From: Candidatus Methylobacter titanis
Lineage (GTDB): Bacteria > Pseudomonadota > Gammaproteobacteria > Methylococcales > Methylomonadaceae
Direction: 5' to 3'
NCBI GenBank assembly: GCA_029946125.1
Contig: JAQSDX010000026.1
Location: 1-49,073, forward strand
Length of the DNA stretch: 49,073 nucleotides
Below the pieces are notes generated by a model. The model did no database searches. It was not told the origin of the DNA and saw only the letters and a list, made by a program, of their open reading frames with translations. Each line of letters starts with the position of its first letter. Position 1 is the first letter of the stretch. The position numbers and the translations under genes are program-made. Shown here one piece after another: positions 8,884-19,714 of this stretch.

Positions 8884-10829
8884 CATCAGCATCATCGGTA
8901 CTTGAGAGCATTAAGCTATGGATCAGCCAAGACTGCTTAAGCCAACTGGATCGGGCTTTTGTGCGCTTTTTACTGGAGCAAGATCCTGCTGCGAGTGACT
9001 TAGTACTTTGGGCCGGTGCACTGGTCAGCCATCAGCTGGGCAGCGGCGAAGTCTATCTGGATCTGGAAAAACTCTGTAAACAACCCGAGCTGACGCTGGC
9101 TATTCCCGGTTACGAGGCTTTGCAGCCCGAAACTGACGAAGCGCTGAACGGTTTGTCTTCGCTAAAAGCCTGTACCCTGGAACAGTGGCAAGCGGCTCTG
9201 AGCCAATCATTACTGGTTGCTTCAGGCTACGGCAACACACCCCTGGTTCTGGACGGCAACCGCTTATATCTGCGACGCTATTGGCAATATCAACAAACCC
9301 TGAATATCGCCATTCAGCAACGTTTGCAGCCGGTCAGAGACAATCTTCCCGCCGCTTTGCAACAACCATTACAGGTCTTGTTTCCTGCCAGCCCGGAAAA
9401 TCCCGATTGGCAGAAGATTGCCTGCGTGCTGGCACTGCGCTCTCGTTTTGCCATTATTACCGGAGGTCCTGGCACCGGTAAAACGACTACCTTGACTAAA
9501 CTGCTGGCCTTGCTGATTGAGTTGGCTAACGATGAATCCAACAATAGCCGATGCCTTACTATTTTACTGGCTGCACCGACCGGCAAGGCGGCCGCCCGGG
9601 TCAGTGAGTCGATTAGCCAGGCTTTGGGGAAACTGGCTATCGCGGCAGACATTAAACAGCACATCCCAAAAAAGGCCAGCACCCTGCATCGCTTGCTGGG
9701 TAGCCATCATGACTCACGAAGCTATGTCCATCATCGGGATAATCCCTTGATCGCCGATATTGTGATCGTTGATGAAGCCTCCATGATCGATTTGGAGATG
9801 ATGTCGGCCTTGCTGGATGCGCTGCCGGAATCCGCCCAATTGATACTGCTGGGTGATAAGGATCAATTGGCTTCAGTCGAAGCCGGATCGGTGATGGGTG
9901 ATTTATGTCGCGGTGCCGAAAACGCGGCTTATGATGATCAAGCCCGGGAGTGGATCAGACAACATGCCGGCGTAACGCTTAGCAAGCCTGTCAACACGGG
10001 CTCTGCGCTAAACCAGCAAACCATCATGCTTCGTTATAGCCACCGCTTTGATGAACATAGCGGCATCGGTCAATTAGCCAAGGCCGTCAATAACGGCAAC
10101 GCTACACAAGCACTGGCTATCTTAAATGACCCCGTTCAATATCAGGATCTCAGTCACCTCGTATTGAACCATCCAGCCGATAAAATATTAAAACACTTGG
10201 TAACGGCAAATGTCGGCGTGTCAGTCGATGGCAGGCCTGAACAACGCCAAGGCTATGGTTATTATTTTGATGTTATCCATAAAAAACGACCCACGGATAA
10301 TACTCAATACCATCAATGGGCGAAACAGGTGCTGGAAGCCTTTGACACCTTCCAGGTTCTTTGCGCCCTGCGTCAGGGTCCTTGGGGTGTAGCAGGTTTG
10401 AATCAGCGCATAGAGCAGTGGCTGTTTCCCAATCAAAAGCCAACGCTTTGGTATGAAGGCCGACCGGTCATGATTACGCGCAACGATTACAACCTGGGCT
10501 TGATGAACGGGGACATTGGTATCACGCTTAAAGATAGCAGCGATAAATTGCGGGTGGCGTTTCCTAGCGATGAATCGGGTGACGAAGTGATGATTCGCTG
10601 GATCTCACCGATGCGCCTGCCGGATGTGGAAACGGCGTTTGCGATGACGGTACATAAATCCCAAGGCTCCGAGTTTAACCATGTCGCAATGGTTCTACCA
10701 GAGACCAGAAGCCTAGTGTTGACCCGGGAACTGGTCTACACCGGCATTACCCGTGCAAAAGAAAATTTCACCTTACTGGAAAGTCAAAAAAATGTTTTTA
10801 ATCAAGCCGTATTGGCTACTTGCAAATAA
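8880..10829 (+). CDS. recD: exodeoxyribonuclease V alpha subunit RecD
   Basis: RecD is the 5'-3' SF1B helicase of RecBCD. The 649-residue protein carries Walker A (TGGPGTGKTTT, near residue 195), Walker B (IVDEASMIDL, near 296), the LLGDKDQLASVEAGSV motif, and the C-terminal motifs MTVHKSQGSEF (near 589) and ELVYTGITRAKENF (near 617). The N-terminal region contacting RecC is present, and the length is close to E. coli RecD (608), so this is the true RecBCD subunit and not the longer RecD2 type. Its ATG overlaps the recB TGA. The operon ends here, followed by palindromic repeats before the convergent DUF2058 gene. Confidence 0.95.
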   Translation: MTSASSVLESIKLWISQDCLSQLDRAFVRFLLEQDPAASDLVLWAGALVSHQLGSGEVYLDLEKLCKQPELTLAIPGYEALQPETDEALNGLSSLKACTLEQWQAALSQSLLVASGYGNTPLVLDGNRLYLRRYWQYQQTLNIAIQQRLQPVRDNLPAALQQPLQVLFPASPENPDWQKIACVLALRSRFAIITGGPGTGKTTTLTKLLALLIELANDESNNSRCLTILLAAPTGKAAARVSESISQALGKLAIAADIKQHIPKKASTLHRLLGSHHDSRSYVHHRDNPLIADIVIVDEASMIDLEMMSALLDALPESAQLILLGDKDQLASVEAGSVMGDLCRGAENAAYDDQAREWIRQHAGVTLSKPVNTGSALNQQTIMLRYSHRFDEHSGIGQLAKAVNNGNATQALAILNDPVQYQDLSHLVLNHPADKILKHLVTANVGVSVDGRPEQRQGYGYYFDVIHKKRPTDNTQYHQWAKQVLEAFDTFQVLCALRQGPWGVAGLNQRIEQWLFPNQKPTLWYEGRPVMITRNDYNLGLMNGDIGITLKDSSDKLRVAFPSDESGDEVMIRWISPMRLPDVETAFAMTVHKSQGSEFNHVAMVLPETRSLVLTRELVYTGITRAKENFTLLESQKNVFNQAVLATCK

Positions 10830-10876
10830 ACCAATTAAAAACATTTTAAAATTTGATAGCACTGATGTTATATCAA

Positions 10877-10906
10877 TGTGGGAGCGATGCCATCATCGCT
10901 CCCACA
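10877..10906. repeat. REP-like perfect palindrome, 13-bp arms
   Basis: The arms TGTGGGAGCGATG (10877-10889) and its exact complement (10894-10906) surround a 4-base loop. No T-run follows on either strand, so it is not a canonical terminator. It lies in the convergent gap between recD and the DUF2058 gene and shares the outer GTGGG/CCCAC arms with the palindromes at 10968 and 47162. Confidence 0.75.
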
Positions 10907-10947
10907 GGGGTCTCCACTGTCCCGATTTACGTTAGAAGCCAGCTTTT

Positions 10948-10993
10948 ACAACTCATCTGACTGAGTTGTGGGCGCTAATAAATTCGCGCCCAC
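10948..10993. repeat. adjacent hairpins, second one REP-like
   Basis: Two inverted repeats abut. ACAACTCA (10948-10955) pairs with TGAGTTGT (10962-10969). GTGGGCGC (10968-10975) pairs with GCGCCCAC (10986-10993) across an AT-rich loop. The second has the same arms as the palindrome after rmuC (47162-47216). Its right edge touches the stop codon of the DUF2058 gene. These may also slow or stop convergent transcription from recD and DUF2058. Confidence 0.65.
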
Positions 10994-11538
10994 TACCAGA
11001 TCAAATCATCAGGAACCTGATACGCCGCATAAGCATCATCAGCCACATCTGCCGCTTTATTTTGCTCATTAAAAACAATCACACTGGCGGCATCACGCTG
11101 CTGTATTTTTCTTGCCGCATCGACTGGGATCACTTCATAGTTTGTGCCGAGCTTTACAATAGCCAGCCGTCCTTCGGCAATTTGGTCGCGCATTGTCTCA
11201 GACACATACAGCCGCTTGACCTTGTTACTATCGGTAAAATTATAGGCCAGTCCTTCAGCGTCTCTGGGCAGCCGGTTTAACTCAATAATCTGTTTTATTT
11301 GAGCGACCAACTGTTTTTTCTCGTCCTGCTGCTGGCGCAACTGATTAAGCTCCCTGTCTCTTTCGATTTTTTCAGCCTGGGCTTTTTGAGCCAGATTTTT
11401 AGCCTCATCAACCACCTCGACATTATTCTTGCGCTGCTGCTGGGTTTGTTTGCGCTTATCGGATTTAACGCTTTTGGCTTGAGCAGAGCTGACTAAGCCG
11501 GATTTTAATAGTTGCTCTTGCAGTGATAATTTTGCCAT
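10993..11538 (-). CDS. DUF2058 family protein
   Basis: This 181-residue soluble protein matches the DUF2058 family (YaiL-type, sometimes labelled nucleoprotein/polynucleotide-associated) in its N-terminal LSLQEQLLKSGLVS and C-terminal segments (KRLYVSETMRDQIAEG, then VIPVDAARKI). Between them is a long charged, Gln/Lys/Glu-rich segment (about residues 25-85) likely to be a coiled coil or disordered. The molecular function is unknown. The gene starts 3 bases after the glmS stop, so it is probably the last cistron of a glmU-glmS-DUF2058 unit. Its stop codon overlaps a REP-like palindrome. Confidence 0.85.
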   Translation of the reverse strand: MAKLSLQEQLLKSGLVSSAQAKSVKSDKRKQTQQQRKNNVEVVDEAKNLAQKAQAEKIERDRELNQLRQQQDEKKQLVAQIKQIIELNRLPRDAEGLAYNFTDSNKVKRLYVSETMRDQIAEGRLAIVKLGTNYEVIPVDAARKIQQRDAASVIVFNEQNKAADVADDAYAAYQVPDDLIW

Positions 11539-11541
11539 TAC

Positions 11542-13371
11542 CTATTCCACTGTAACCGATTTCGCCAGATTCCTGGGTTGGTCGACATCCGTGCCCTTCA
11601 AAACGGCGACATGATAAGCCAACAGTTGCAAAGGAACGGTGTACACGATCGGTGAAGTTTCATTGTCGACTTGAGGTACTCTCACAATCTGTATATTTTC
11701 ATCATTGACTGTGGCTAAGGTCTCATCCATAAAAACAATCAATTGCCCACCTCTGGCACTGACTTCCTGAATATTTGATTTCAGTTTTTCCAGCAGACTG
11801 TTGTTGGGCGCTACGGTTACCACCGGCATGTCGGCATCGATTAAGGCCAAGGGGCCGTGCTTTAACTCGCCAGCCGGGTAAGCCTCTGCATGGATATAGG
11901 AGATCTCCTTTAATTTTAACGCGCCTTCCATGGCTATCGGGTAATGAGTACCCCTACCCAGAAACAAGGCATGCTGTTTTTCGGCAAATTGCTCAGCCAA
12001 GACCCTAATTTCATCATCCAGCTGTAACACTTGTTCAATTTTTCCGGGCAGGCTGAATAATTCCGAAGTAATTTTTTGCTCGGCTATTTCGGTTAGGTGG
12101 AACCGTCTGCCGACAGCAATGACTAACAGCATTAATGCTGTCAATTGTGTAGTAAACGCCTTGGTTGATGCAACGCCAATTTCAGGGCCGGCGCGGGTCA
12201 TTAACACCAGATCGGATTCCCTGACTAACGAGCTTTCCGGCACGTTACAAATGGCTAATGAATATCTTGCGCCCAGCTTCTTGGCCTCCAGCAATGCCGC
12301 CAGCGTATCTGCGGTTTCGCCTGATTGCGAGATCGTGACTATCAGCGTATCCGGTGCCAATACCGGATTTCTGTAGCGAAATTCACTGGCTACTTCGATA
12401 TTACAGGGGATATGGGCTAACTTTTCAAACCAGTAGCGCGCCACTAAACCGGCGTGATAACTGGTACCGCAGGCTAAAATCTGGATGGCTTTTATGTTAT
12501 CGAACACTTCAGCGGCGTTATGTCCGAATGCATTTTCCTGCAGGCGATTGTTGACGAATCGACCTTCCAGGGTTTGTGAGATAGCAAACGGCTGCTCATA
12601 GATCTCTTTGAGCATGTAATGGCGGTATTCACCTTTATCAACCGCGTCTGCGGTCAATTGGCTTTGTTTGATCGGACGTTTGACCAGTTGATCTTGCGCA
12701 TCATAGATCAACAATTCATTGATACTGATCTTGGCGATGTCGCCTTCTTCGAGAAAGATAAAGCGTTGCGTAACCGGCAATAAAGCAGCAACATCGGAGG
12801 CAATAAAGTATTCACCAAAGCCGACGCCTATCACTAACGGACTGCCTTTTCTGCAGGCTATTAAAGTATCGGGTTCATCAACACTCATTATTCCCAGAGC
12901 ATAGGCGCCTTCCAGTTTTTTAAGGGCCTTTTTAACGGCATTCAGCAATCCATCTGTAGATTCCATGGCATGATTAATCTCATGTACGATAACTTCGGTA
13001 TCCGTTTCTGAAGTGAATTCGTAACCATTTTTCTGCTGTACTTCGCGTAAATGCTCATGGTTTTCAATGATACCATTATGAACCACTGCGATTTTGTTTC
13101 GACTGATATGAGGGTGCGCATTAGCCGTACTGGGTTTTCCGTGAGTAGCCCAACGGGTGTGCGCTATACCAATAACACCCGAGATGGGATCGGCCTCCAG
13201 CAGCAATTCAAGGCCTTTTACTTTGCCCAGCTCTCGTTTCCGATAGATTTGCTGATTGTTGATGACCGCAAGTCCTGCCGAATCATAACCGCGATATTCC
13301 AGACGCCTCAAACCCTCCAGTAAAATAGGGACTACATTTCGTTGTGCTATACCACCTACAATTCCACACAT
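11542..13371 (-). CDS. glmS: glutamine-fructose-6-phosphate aminotransferase (isomerizing)
   Basis: GlmS makes glucosamine-6-phosphate from fructose-6-phosphate and glutamine, the first committed step to UDP-GlcNAc for peptidoglycan and lipopolysaccharide. At 609 residues it has the standard length. The N-terminal MCGIVGG supplies the Cys2 nucleophile of the class II glutaminase domain, with HTRWATHGKPS and the HNGIIENH motif further on. Two SIS isomerase domains follow (ACGTSYHAG, then TISQSGETADTLAAL; later LGRGTHYPIAMEGALKLKE). The C terminus LAKSVTVE is typical. The gene begins one base after the glmU stop, so the consecutive pathway steps are co-transcribed. No glmS ribozyme is expected or seen. 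Confidence 0.97.
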   Translation of the reverse strand: MCGIVGGIAQRNVVPILLEGLRRLEYRGYDSAGLAVINNQQIYRKRELGKVKGLELLLEADPISGVIGIAHTRWATHGKPSTANAHPHISRNKIAVVHNGIIENHEHLREVQQKNGYEFTSETDTEVIVHEINHAMESTDGLLNAVKKALKKLEGAYALGIMSVDEPDTLIACRKGSPLVIGVGFGEYFIASDVAALLPVTQRFIFLEEGDIAKISINELLIYDAQDQLVKRPIKQSQLTADAVDKGEYRHYMLKEIYEQPFAISQTLEGRFVNNRLQENAFGHNAAEVFDNIKAIQILACGTSYHAGLVARYWFEKLAHIPCNIEVASEFRYRNPVLAPDTLIVTISQSGETADTLAALLEAKKLGARYSLAICNVPESSLVRESDLVLMTRAGPEIGVASTKAFTTQLTALMLLVIAVGRRFHLTEIAEQKITSELFSLPGKIEQVLQLDDEIRVLAEQFAEKQHALFLGRGTHYPIAMEGALKLKEISYIHAEAYPAGELKHGPLALIDADMPVVTVAPNNSLLEKLKSNIQEVSARGGQLIVFMDETLATVNDENIQIVRVPQVDNETSPIVYTVPLQLLAYHVAVLKGTDVDQPRNLAKSVTVE

Positions 13372-13372
13372 A

Positions 13373-14743
13373 TTATTTCTCCAATTTAACGGGTCGTTGC
13401 CATCCTGTAACAGAAATCTGTTTGGCTCGGCTTAAGGTCAACTGATTTTCAGGACTATCTTTGGTGATGGTTGATCCCGCACCTATTGTGGCATTTTTGC
13501 CTATAATAACCGGGGCGACCAACTGGCTATTTGAGCCTATAAAAGCGCCGTCTTCGATAATGGTTCTGAACTTATTAACGCCATCATAATTACAGGTAAT
13601 GGTCCCTGCGCCAATATTGACTTTTGCGCCCACCGTGGTATCGCCGATATAACTTAAGTGATTTATTTTGCTGCCTGCGGCTACCGATGATTTCTTGATT
13701 TCTACAAAATTTCCAATATGGACATTTTCTGCCAACAGACTTTCAGGCCTTAATCTGGCGTAAGGACCGATCCGGCTGCCTTGCCCAATGACTGCATCCT
13801 CAATAACGCAGTTTGCAAATAGGGTTACATTATCGCCAATAATAGAGTTTTTTATATGCGTATTAGCACCTATTTTGACATTGCTGCCAATACTGTTGTT
13901 CCCTTCTAAAATCACATTAATATCGATTTCTATGTCTTGCCCCAGACTATCTATTGAACCTCTTTGGTCAAAGCGCATCGGATCTTTCAGGGTGACGCCT
14001 TGTTCCATCAAGCTATTAGCTTGCTCTTGCTGATATACGCGCTCCAGATGACTGAGCTGTATACGATTATTAACCCCCAGTACTTCATCTTCGGTTTCCG
14101 GCTGGCTGGTAACGATAGTGATGTGATCCGCAACCGCCATTTCAATCACGTCCGTCAAATAGTATTCGCCTTGGACGTTGCTATTACTTAACTGGCTCAA
14201 CCATTTTTTTAATTGCTGGCCCTGCACCGCCATGATGCCGGTATTGACTTCATTAATCTGTTTTTCAGCCTCTGTCGCATCTTTTTCTTCGACAATTTTT
14301 ACAACCTGCCCGGCCGTATTTCTGACTATTCTGCCGTACCCGGCCGGATTAGTCAGATTGACGGTGAGTAAAGCCAGAGACCGGTCATTGACATTGTTGA
14401 TCAGTAACCTCACGGTTTCTAATTTCAATAAAGGCACATCGCCATACAGTATCAACACATTATCAGCATCGGCAATTTGATCGCTCACTTGTTGTACTGC
14501 GTGACCTGTACCTAACTGTTGCGTTTGTTCTACCCAATCGGCATCCAAATTCTTTAAGGCTTCAGTGACCAACTCTGCACCGTGACCGACAACAATCTTG
14601 ATGGTATTATTTTCCAAGTGCTTAGCTGTGTCGTATACATGCTGCAACAAGGGTCTATTGGCAATTTCATGCAAAATTTTGGGCAGTTCCGAGCGCATAC
14701 GCGTTCCTTTACCCGCAGCCAGAATAATAGTCGTTATTTTCAT
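13373..14743 (-). CDS. glmU: bifunctional UDP-GlcNAc pyrophosphorylase / glucosamine-1-phosphate acetyltransferase
   Basis: GlmU performs the last two steps of UDP-GlcNAc synthesis. The 456-residue protein begins with the nucleotidyltransferase signature LAAGKGTRMRSELPKILHEI, followed by the QQLGTGHAVQ substrate motif and YGDVPLL. The C-terminal half is a left-handed beta-helix built of hexapeptide repeats (NVHIGNFVEIKKSSV, then VNIGAGTITCNYDG), the acetyltransferase domain. It lies directly upstream of glmS and downstream of the ATP synthase operon terminator, a common gammaproteobacterial order. Cytoplasmic trimer in the known family. Confidence 0.97.
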   Translation of the reverse strand: MKITTIILAAGKGTRMRSELPKILHEIANRPLLQHVYDTAKHLENNTIKIVVGHGAELVTEALKNLDADWVEQTQQLGTGHAVQQVSDQIADADNVLILYGDVPLLKLETVRLLINNVNDRSLALLTVNLTNPAGYGRIVRNTAGQVVKIVEEKDATEAEKQINEVNTGIMAVQGQQLKKWLSQLSNSNVQGEYYLTDVIEMAVADHITIVTSQPETEDEVLGVNNRIQLSHLERVYQQEQANSLMEQGVTLKDPMRFDQRGSIDSLGQDIEIDINVILEGNNSIGSNVKIGANTHIKNSIIGDNVTLFANCVIEDAVIGQGSRIGPYARLRPESLLAENVHIGNFVEIKKSSVAAGSKINHLSYIGDTTVGAKVNIGAGTITCNYDGVNKFRTIIEDGAFIGSNSQLVAPVIIGKNATIGAGSTITKDSPENQLTLSRAKQISVTGWQRPVKLEK

Positions 14744-14762
14744 TTGATATTCCGTTAAACCA

Positions 14763-14808
14763 AAAAAGCCCGACAGCGTATGAATACGTTACCGGGCTTT
14801 CAAAAAAG
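14763..14808 (-). terminator. rho-independent terminator of the atp operon
   Basis: On the minus strand AAAGCCCG (14793-14800) pairs with CGGGCTTT (14765-14772). An inner CGTAT/ATACG stem extends the hairpin, and a run of Ts follows (CGGGCTTTTTTGG). It lies between atpC and glmU, so it separates ATP synthase transcription from the glmU-glmS unit. The A-run on the other side could give some activity on the plus strand too. Confidence 0.85.
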
Positions 14809-14835
14809 GTAAAAATGTGGCGCGCAATATCTCAA

Positions 14836-15258
14836 TTACCCACCGCGTTTTCTAAGTCTATCCAAAGTTCTTAATTGCATCACAGCTTGATGCAATTGCG
14901 CCTGAGCCGTCACAAAATCAATTCGACCCGATTTGTCTGCCAAGGCTTCTTCAGCTCTGGTTTTGGCCTCTATTGCGGCCGCCTCATCAATATCTTTCGC
15001 TCTTATCGCCGTGTCCGCCAGGATGGTAATCAAATGCGGTTGTATCTCCAGCATACCTCCTGACACATAGAACGAATAAATTTCCTTGTCGCTGACTTTT
15101 ACCCGAACTTCGCCGGGCTTAAGTCTGGATATTAATGGCGCATGCCGAGGCGAAATGCCCACTTCGCCAAGTTCAGCAGGGGCAAATACCATTTCCGCCA
15201 ATCCGGAAAATATTTCCTTTTCTGCACTAACAATGTCTACATGTACGGTCATGGTCAT
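14836..15258 (-). CDS. atpC: F1F0 ATP synthase epsilon subunit
   Basis: The 140-residue epsilon subunit is part of the central stalk and inhibits ATP hydrolysis in the known family. The N-terminal beta-sandwich is visible in VHVDIVSAEKEIFSG and GEVGISPRHAPLIS, followed by the C-terminal helical hairpin (KDIDEAAAIEAKTRAEEAL). It is the last gene of the operon, 19 bases after atpD and directly before the terminator. Confidence 0.95.
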   Translation of the reverse strand: MTMTVHVDIVSAEKEIFSGLAEMVFAPAELGEVGISPRHAPLISRLKPGEVRVKVSDKEIYSFYVSGGMLEIQPHLITILADTAIRAKDIDEAAAIEAKTRAEEALADKSGRIDFVTAQAQLHQAVMQLRTLDRLRKRGG

Positions 15259-15277
15259 AAATTATTGCCTACAAGTT

Positions 15278-16684
<1,407 letters not shown>

Positions 16685-16691
16685 TTACTTG

Positions 16692-16716
16692 GGTCCTTCG
16701 ACTAGCTCAGGAGAGC
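16692..16716. repeat. short dispersed repeat in the atpG-atpD spacer
   Basis: The segment contains GGTCCTTCGACTAGCTCAGG, close to a short imperfect palindrome (TCCTTCGACAGGCTCAGGA type) that I know as widely scattered in bacterial genomes. It abuts the atpG stop codon. A possible diverged relative lies between atpA and atpG (17588-17608). It may act as an intercistronic hairpin. Confidence 0.55.
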
Positions 16717-16717
16717 C

Positions 16718-17581
16718 TTAAACGGCTGCGGCACCGGCAACAATTTCTGAAATTTCCTGAGTGATAGCGGCTTGTCTGGCTTTGTTATAGACCAGCTGTA
16801 ACTCGCTGATAATATTTCCGGCATTATCCGAAGCACTCTTCATCGCTACCATTCTGGCTGCCTGTTCACAGGCATTATTTTCAACCAATCCCTGATAAAC
16901 GATGGATTCGATATATCGGGTTAGCAGATGATCCAGAACTTCCTTGGCATCAGGTTCATAAATATAATCCCAATGACCTTTCATATCCTCTTCAAGCTCA
17001 CTGGCTACGACAGGTAATAATTTTTCAATAGTAGGCTTCTGAGTCATGGTATTAACGAATTCATTGCTAATCACATGCAACTCATCGATTCTACCTTGCT
17101 CATACGCATCTAACATGATTTTAATAATACCGACAATATCATGCTGGTGCGGAGTGTCACCCAATTTAGAAACCTGACCTACCAGATTTGCTTTCAAATT
17201 ACCGAAAAAACCGAAAGCCTTGGTACCTATCGTACAAATGTCTACTTCGATGTTTTCTTTGTCCCATTGTATGACTTGGGTCAGCGTTTTTCTGAATAAA
17301 TTTGAATTCAGTCCGCCGCATAAACCCCTGTCAGAGCTAATGACAATGATTCCAACCCGCTTAACTTGGCGTTCAACAAGAAAAGAGTGCTTATACTCAG
17401 GATTTGCTTGAGCCAAATGTTTGATAATCTGGCTAATTTTTTTTGAGTATGGCCGTGTTGCCAACATTTTCTCTTTTGTTTTACGCATTTTACTCGCGGC
17501 AACCATCTCCATTGCCCGGGTGATCTTCTGAGTGTTTTTGATACTCCCGATCTTGGTGCGTATTTCTTTACCAACAGCCAT
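16718..17581 (-). CDS. atpG: F1F0 ATP synthase gamma subunit
   Basis: The gamma subunit is the rotating shaft linking the c-ring to the catalytic hexamer. The 287-residue protein has the conserved start ([20 protein letters not shown], then MVAASKMRK), the central [13 protein letters not shown] motif, and the C-terminal helix ([14 protein letters not shown], then [17 protein letters not shown]). It lies between atpA and atpD in the standard operon order. Confidence 0.97.
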   Translation of the reverse strand: MAVGKEIRTKIGSIKNTQKITRAMEMVAASKMRKTKEKMLATRPYSKKISQIIKHLAQANPEYKHSFLVERQVKRVGIIVISSDRGLCGGLNSNLFRKTLTQVIQWDKENIEVDICTIGTKAFGFFGNLKANLVGQVSKLGDTPHQHDIVGIIKIMLDAYEQGRIDELHVISNEFVNTMTQKPTIEKLLPVVASELEEDMKGHWDYIYEPDAKEVLDHLLTRYIESIVYQGLVENNACEQAARMVAMKSASDNAGNIISELQLVYNKARQAAITQEISEIVAGAAAV

Positions 17582-17587
17582 CTTAAG

Positions 17588-17608
17588 ACCCTTCGCCTAG
17601 AGGCGCCT
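17588..17608. repeat. small hairpin in the atpA-atpG spacer
   Basis: CGCCT and AGGCG form a short inverted repeat within GACCCTTCGCCTAGAGGCGC. Its left half resembles the TCCTTCGACTAG element between atpG and atpD, but the right half differs. It is probably an intercistronic RNA structure or a diverged repeat. Confidence 0.4.
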
Positions 17609-17616
17609 ACTTTTGG

Positions 17617-19158
17617 TTACCAGCTATGCGTTTTGACGAAAGTCTGGATAGCACTTAGCAGATCCTTTCTTATATCATCACTAAAATCGCCAGTTGCATT
17701 AATATTGTTCATTAATTCAGAATGCTCTGACGTCATGTACGACTGTAAAGCAGCTTCAAAATCAAGTACCTTGTTAACTTCTAAACTATCAAGGAAACCT
17801 TCATTAGCAGCAAACAATGAAACCGCCATTTGCGCGACTGACATCGGCGAATATTGATTCTGTTTCATCAGTTCGGTTACGCGTTGACCACGTTCTATCT
17901 GCTTACGAGTGTTTTCATCCAAGTCGGATGCAAACTGGGCGAAAGCCGCCAACTCACGGTATTGCGCCAAATCAAGACGCGTACCGCCACCCAATTTCTT
18001 GATGATCTTGGTTTGCGCTGCACCACCTACACGGGATACTGATAAACCTGCATTCACCGCAGGGCGTATGCCGGAGTTAAATAAATCACTTTCCAGGAAG
18101 ATCTGACCATCGGTAATGGAAATTACGTTAGTCGGTACGAAAGCCGATACGTCGCCGCCTTGCGTTTCAATAATAGGCAATGCGGTCAATGACCCTGTTT
18201 TACCTTTTACTTTACCGCCGGTTAATTTCTCAACTTCGGCTGCATTAATGCGTGACGCTCTTTCCAGCAAACGGGAATGCAAATAGAACACATCCCCTGG
18301 GTATGCTTCGCGACCTGGCGGACGACGTAACAACAGGGAAATCTGACGATACGCCCAGGCCTGCTTGGTTAAATCATCATAAATGATCAACGCATCTTCG
18401 CCACGGTCTCTGAAAAACTCGCCCATCGAACAACCGGTATAAGGCGCTATAAACTGTAACGCCGCCGATTCCGATGCAGATGCCGCGACCACAATAGTGT
18501 GTGCCATTGCGCCATGCTCTTCGAGCTTACGAACCACGTTGGCAATCGATGCGCGTTTTTGGCCGATAGCCACATAGATACATTTAATGCCTGTACCTTT
18601 TTGATTGATAATCGCATCAATCGCGATAGCCGTTTTACCGGTTTGTCTATCGCCGATGATCAACTCGCGTTGACCACGACCTACCGGAATCATCGCATCA
18701 ATAGATTTCAAACCCAATTGCACGGGTTCGTCAACTGATTGACGGGCAATTACACCGGGGGCAATTTTTTCAATCGGTGATGTTTCGGTAGTATCAATAG
18801 CACCTTTGCCGTCGATAGGATTACCCAGCGCGTCTACAACGCGACCCAGCAATGCTTCTCCAACAGGTACTTCCAGAATTTTACCGGTACACTTTACGGT
18901 GTCGCCTTCGGAGATATGCTGGTATGAACCTAATATCACCACACCCACGGAATCTCTTTCCAGGTTAAGCGCCATGCCGAAAGTATTGCCGGGAAATTCC
19001 AACATCTCGCCTTGCATCGCTTCCGAAAGACCATGTACGCGTACAATACCGTCAGTCACACTGACTACGGTACCTTCTGTATGAGCCTCAGCGCTCAGGT
19101 CGAAGTTTTCGATCTTCTTTTTAATCAGATCACTTATTTCAGATGGGTTTAATTGCAT
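17617..19158 (-). CDS. atpA: F1F0 ATP synthase alpha subunit
   Basis: This is the regulatory nucleotide-binding subunit of F1. It has 513 residues, the standard length. The start [20 protein letters not shown] is characteristic, with Walker A at [15 protein letters not shown], the [15 protein letters not shown] segment, [18 protein letters not shown], and the ALFA signature region [17 protein letters not shown]. It starts 20 bases after atpH and is followed by atpG. Confidence 0.97.
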   Translation of the reverse strand: MQLNPSEISDLIKKKIENFDLSAEAHTEGTVVSVTDGIVRVHGLSEAMQGEMLEFPGNTFGMALNLERDSVGVVILGSYQHISEGDTVKCTGKILEVPVGEALLGRVVDALGNPIDGKGAIDTTETSPIEKIAPGVIARQSVDEPVQLGLKSIDAMIPVGRGQRELIIGDRQTGKTAIAIDAIINQKGTGIKCIYVAIGQKRASIANVVRKLEEHGAMAHTIVVAASASESAALQFIAPYTGCSMGEFFRDRGEDALIIYDDLTKQAWAYRQISLLLRRPPGREAYPGDVFYLHSRLLERASRINAAEVEKLTGGKVKGKTGSLTALPIIETQGGDVSAFVPTNVISITDGQIFLESDLFNSGIRPAVNAGLSVSRVGGAAQTKIIKKLGGGTRLDLAQYRELAAFAQFASDLDENTRKQIERGQRVTELMKQNQYSPMSVAQMAVSLFAANEGFLDSLEVNKVLDFEAALQSYMTSEHSELMNNINATGDFSDDIRKDLLSAIQTFVKTHSW

Positions 19159-19178
19159 GTTCTGTTTCTCGCTCTAGT

Positions 19179-19709
19179 TTAGAGTCGTTTTGCTAATTGT
19201 TGAAGCTGGCCTTTAATGGAACCGTCAATCACCCTGTCGCCCGCACGTACCAGCACGCCACCAATTAATGATTTATCCACGGTCACATTCATATGGACTT
19301 TTTTGCTTAGCGTTTTTTCCAGCGTTGAAGTAAAACGTTGCTTTTCTTCTTTGGAGAAGGCGTAAGCCGTAGCGACTTCAACATCGACATAACCTTCACT
19401 TTCTGCCTTATAGACTTCGAATAGCTTCGCAATAGTCGGCGCCAAAGTGAGTCGGTTGTTTTGAACCAGTAATTTCAGAAAATTTTCACCTTCTTCATCT
19501 ACTTGCCCCTGACAAATATCGAGCATCAGCGCCGATAACTTCTCTTTACTAACTTTTGGGTTATCCACTACAACAGAAAATTCTTTGTCATTCAGGACAG
19601 TCGATATAAACGCTAAACCTTCCGACCACTTTCCAGTCGTACCGGTTTCTTGGGATCGTTTAAACACCGCCACTGCATAAGGCCTTGCCAATGTTGCCAG
19701 TTCGCTCAT
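19179..19709 (-). CDS. atpH: F1F0 ATP synthase delta subunit
   Basis: The delta subunit links F1 to the peripheral stalk. The 176-residue protein starts MSELATLARPYAVAVF, typical of the family, and ends with the conserved strand-helix region SLIGGVLVRAGDRVIDGSIK followed by GQLQQLAKRL. It lies 5 bases downstream of atpF. Confidence 0.95.
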   Translation of the reverse strand: MSELATLARPYAVAVFKRSQETGTTGKWSEGLAFISTVLNDKEFSVVVDNPKVSKEKLSALMLDICQGQVDEEGENFLKLLVQNNRLTLAPTIAKLFEVYKAESEGYVDVEVATAYAFSKEEKQRFTSTLEKTLSKKVHMNVTVDKSLIGGVLVRAGDRVIDGSIKGQLQQLAKRL

Positions 19710-19714
19710 TATGC

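Noticed and set aside
10877-10906. Palindrome as a rho-independent terminator of recD
   Set aside because: No T-run follows on either strand, and similar palindromes recur elsewhere, so a repeat element is the better reading.
11542-11560. glmS ribozyme or riboswitch
   Set aside because: Such ribozymes occur upstream of glmS in Gram-positive bacteria; here glmS follows glmU by one base with no room for one.
19262-19565. DnaA-box-like TTATCCAC sequences in atpH
   Set aside because: They lie inside a conserved coding region, are few and not clustered with AT-rich unwinding sequence, so no replication origin is called despite the parAB neighbourhood.
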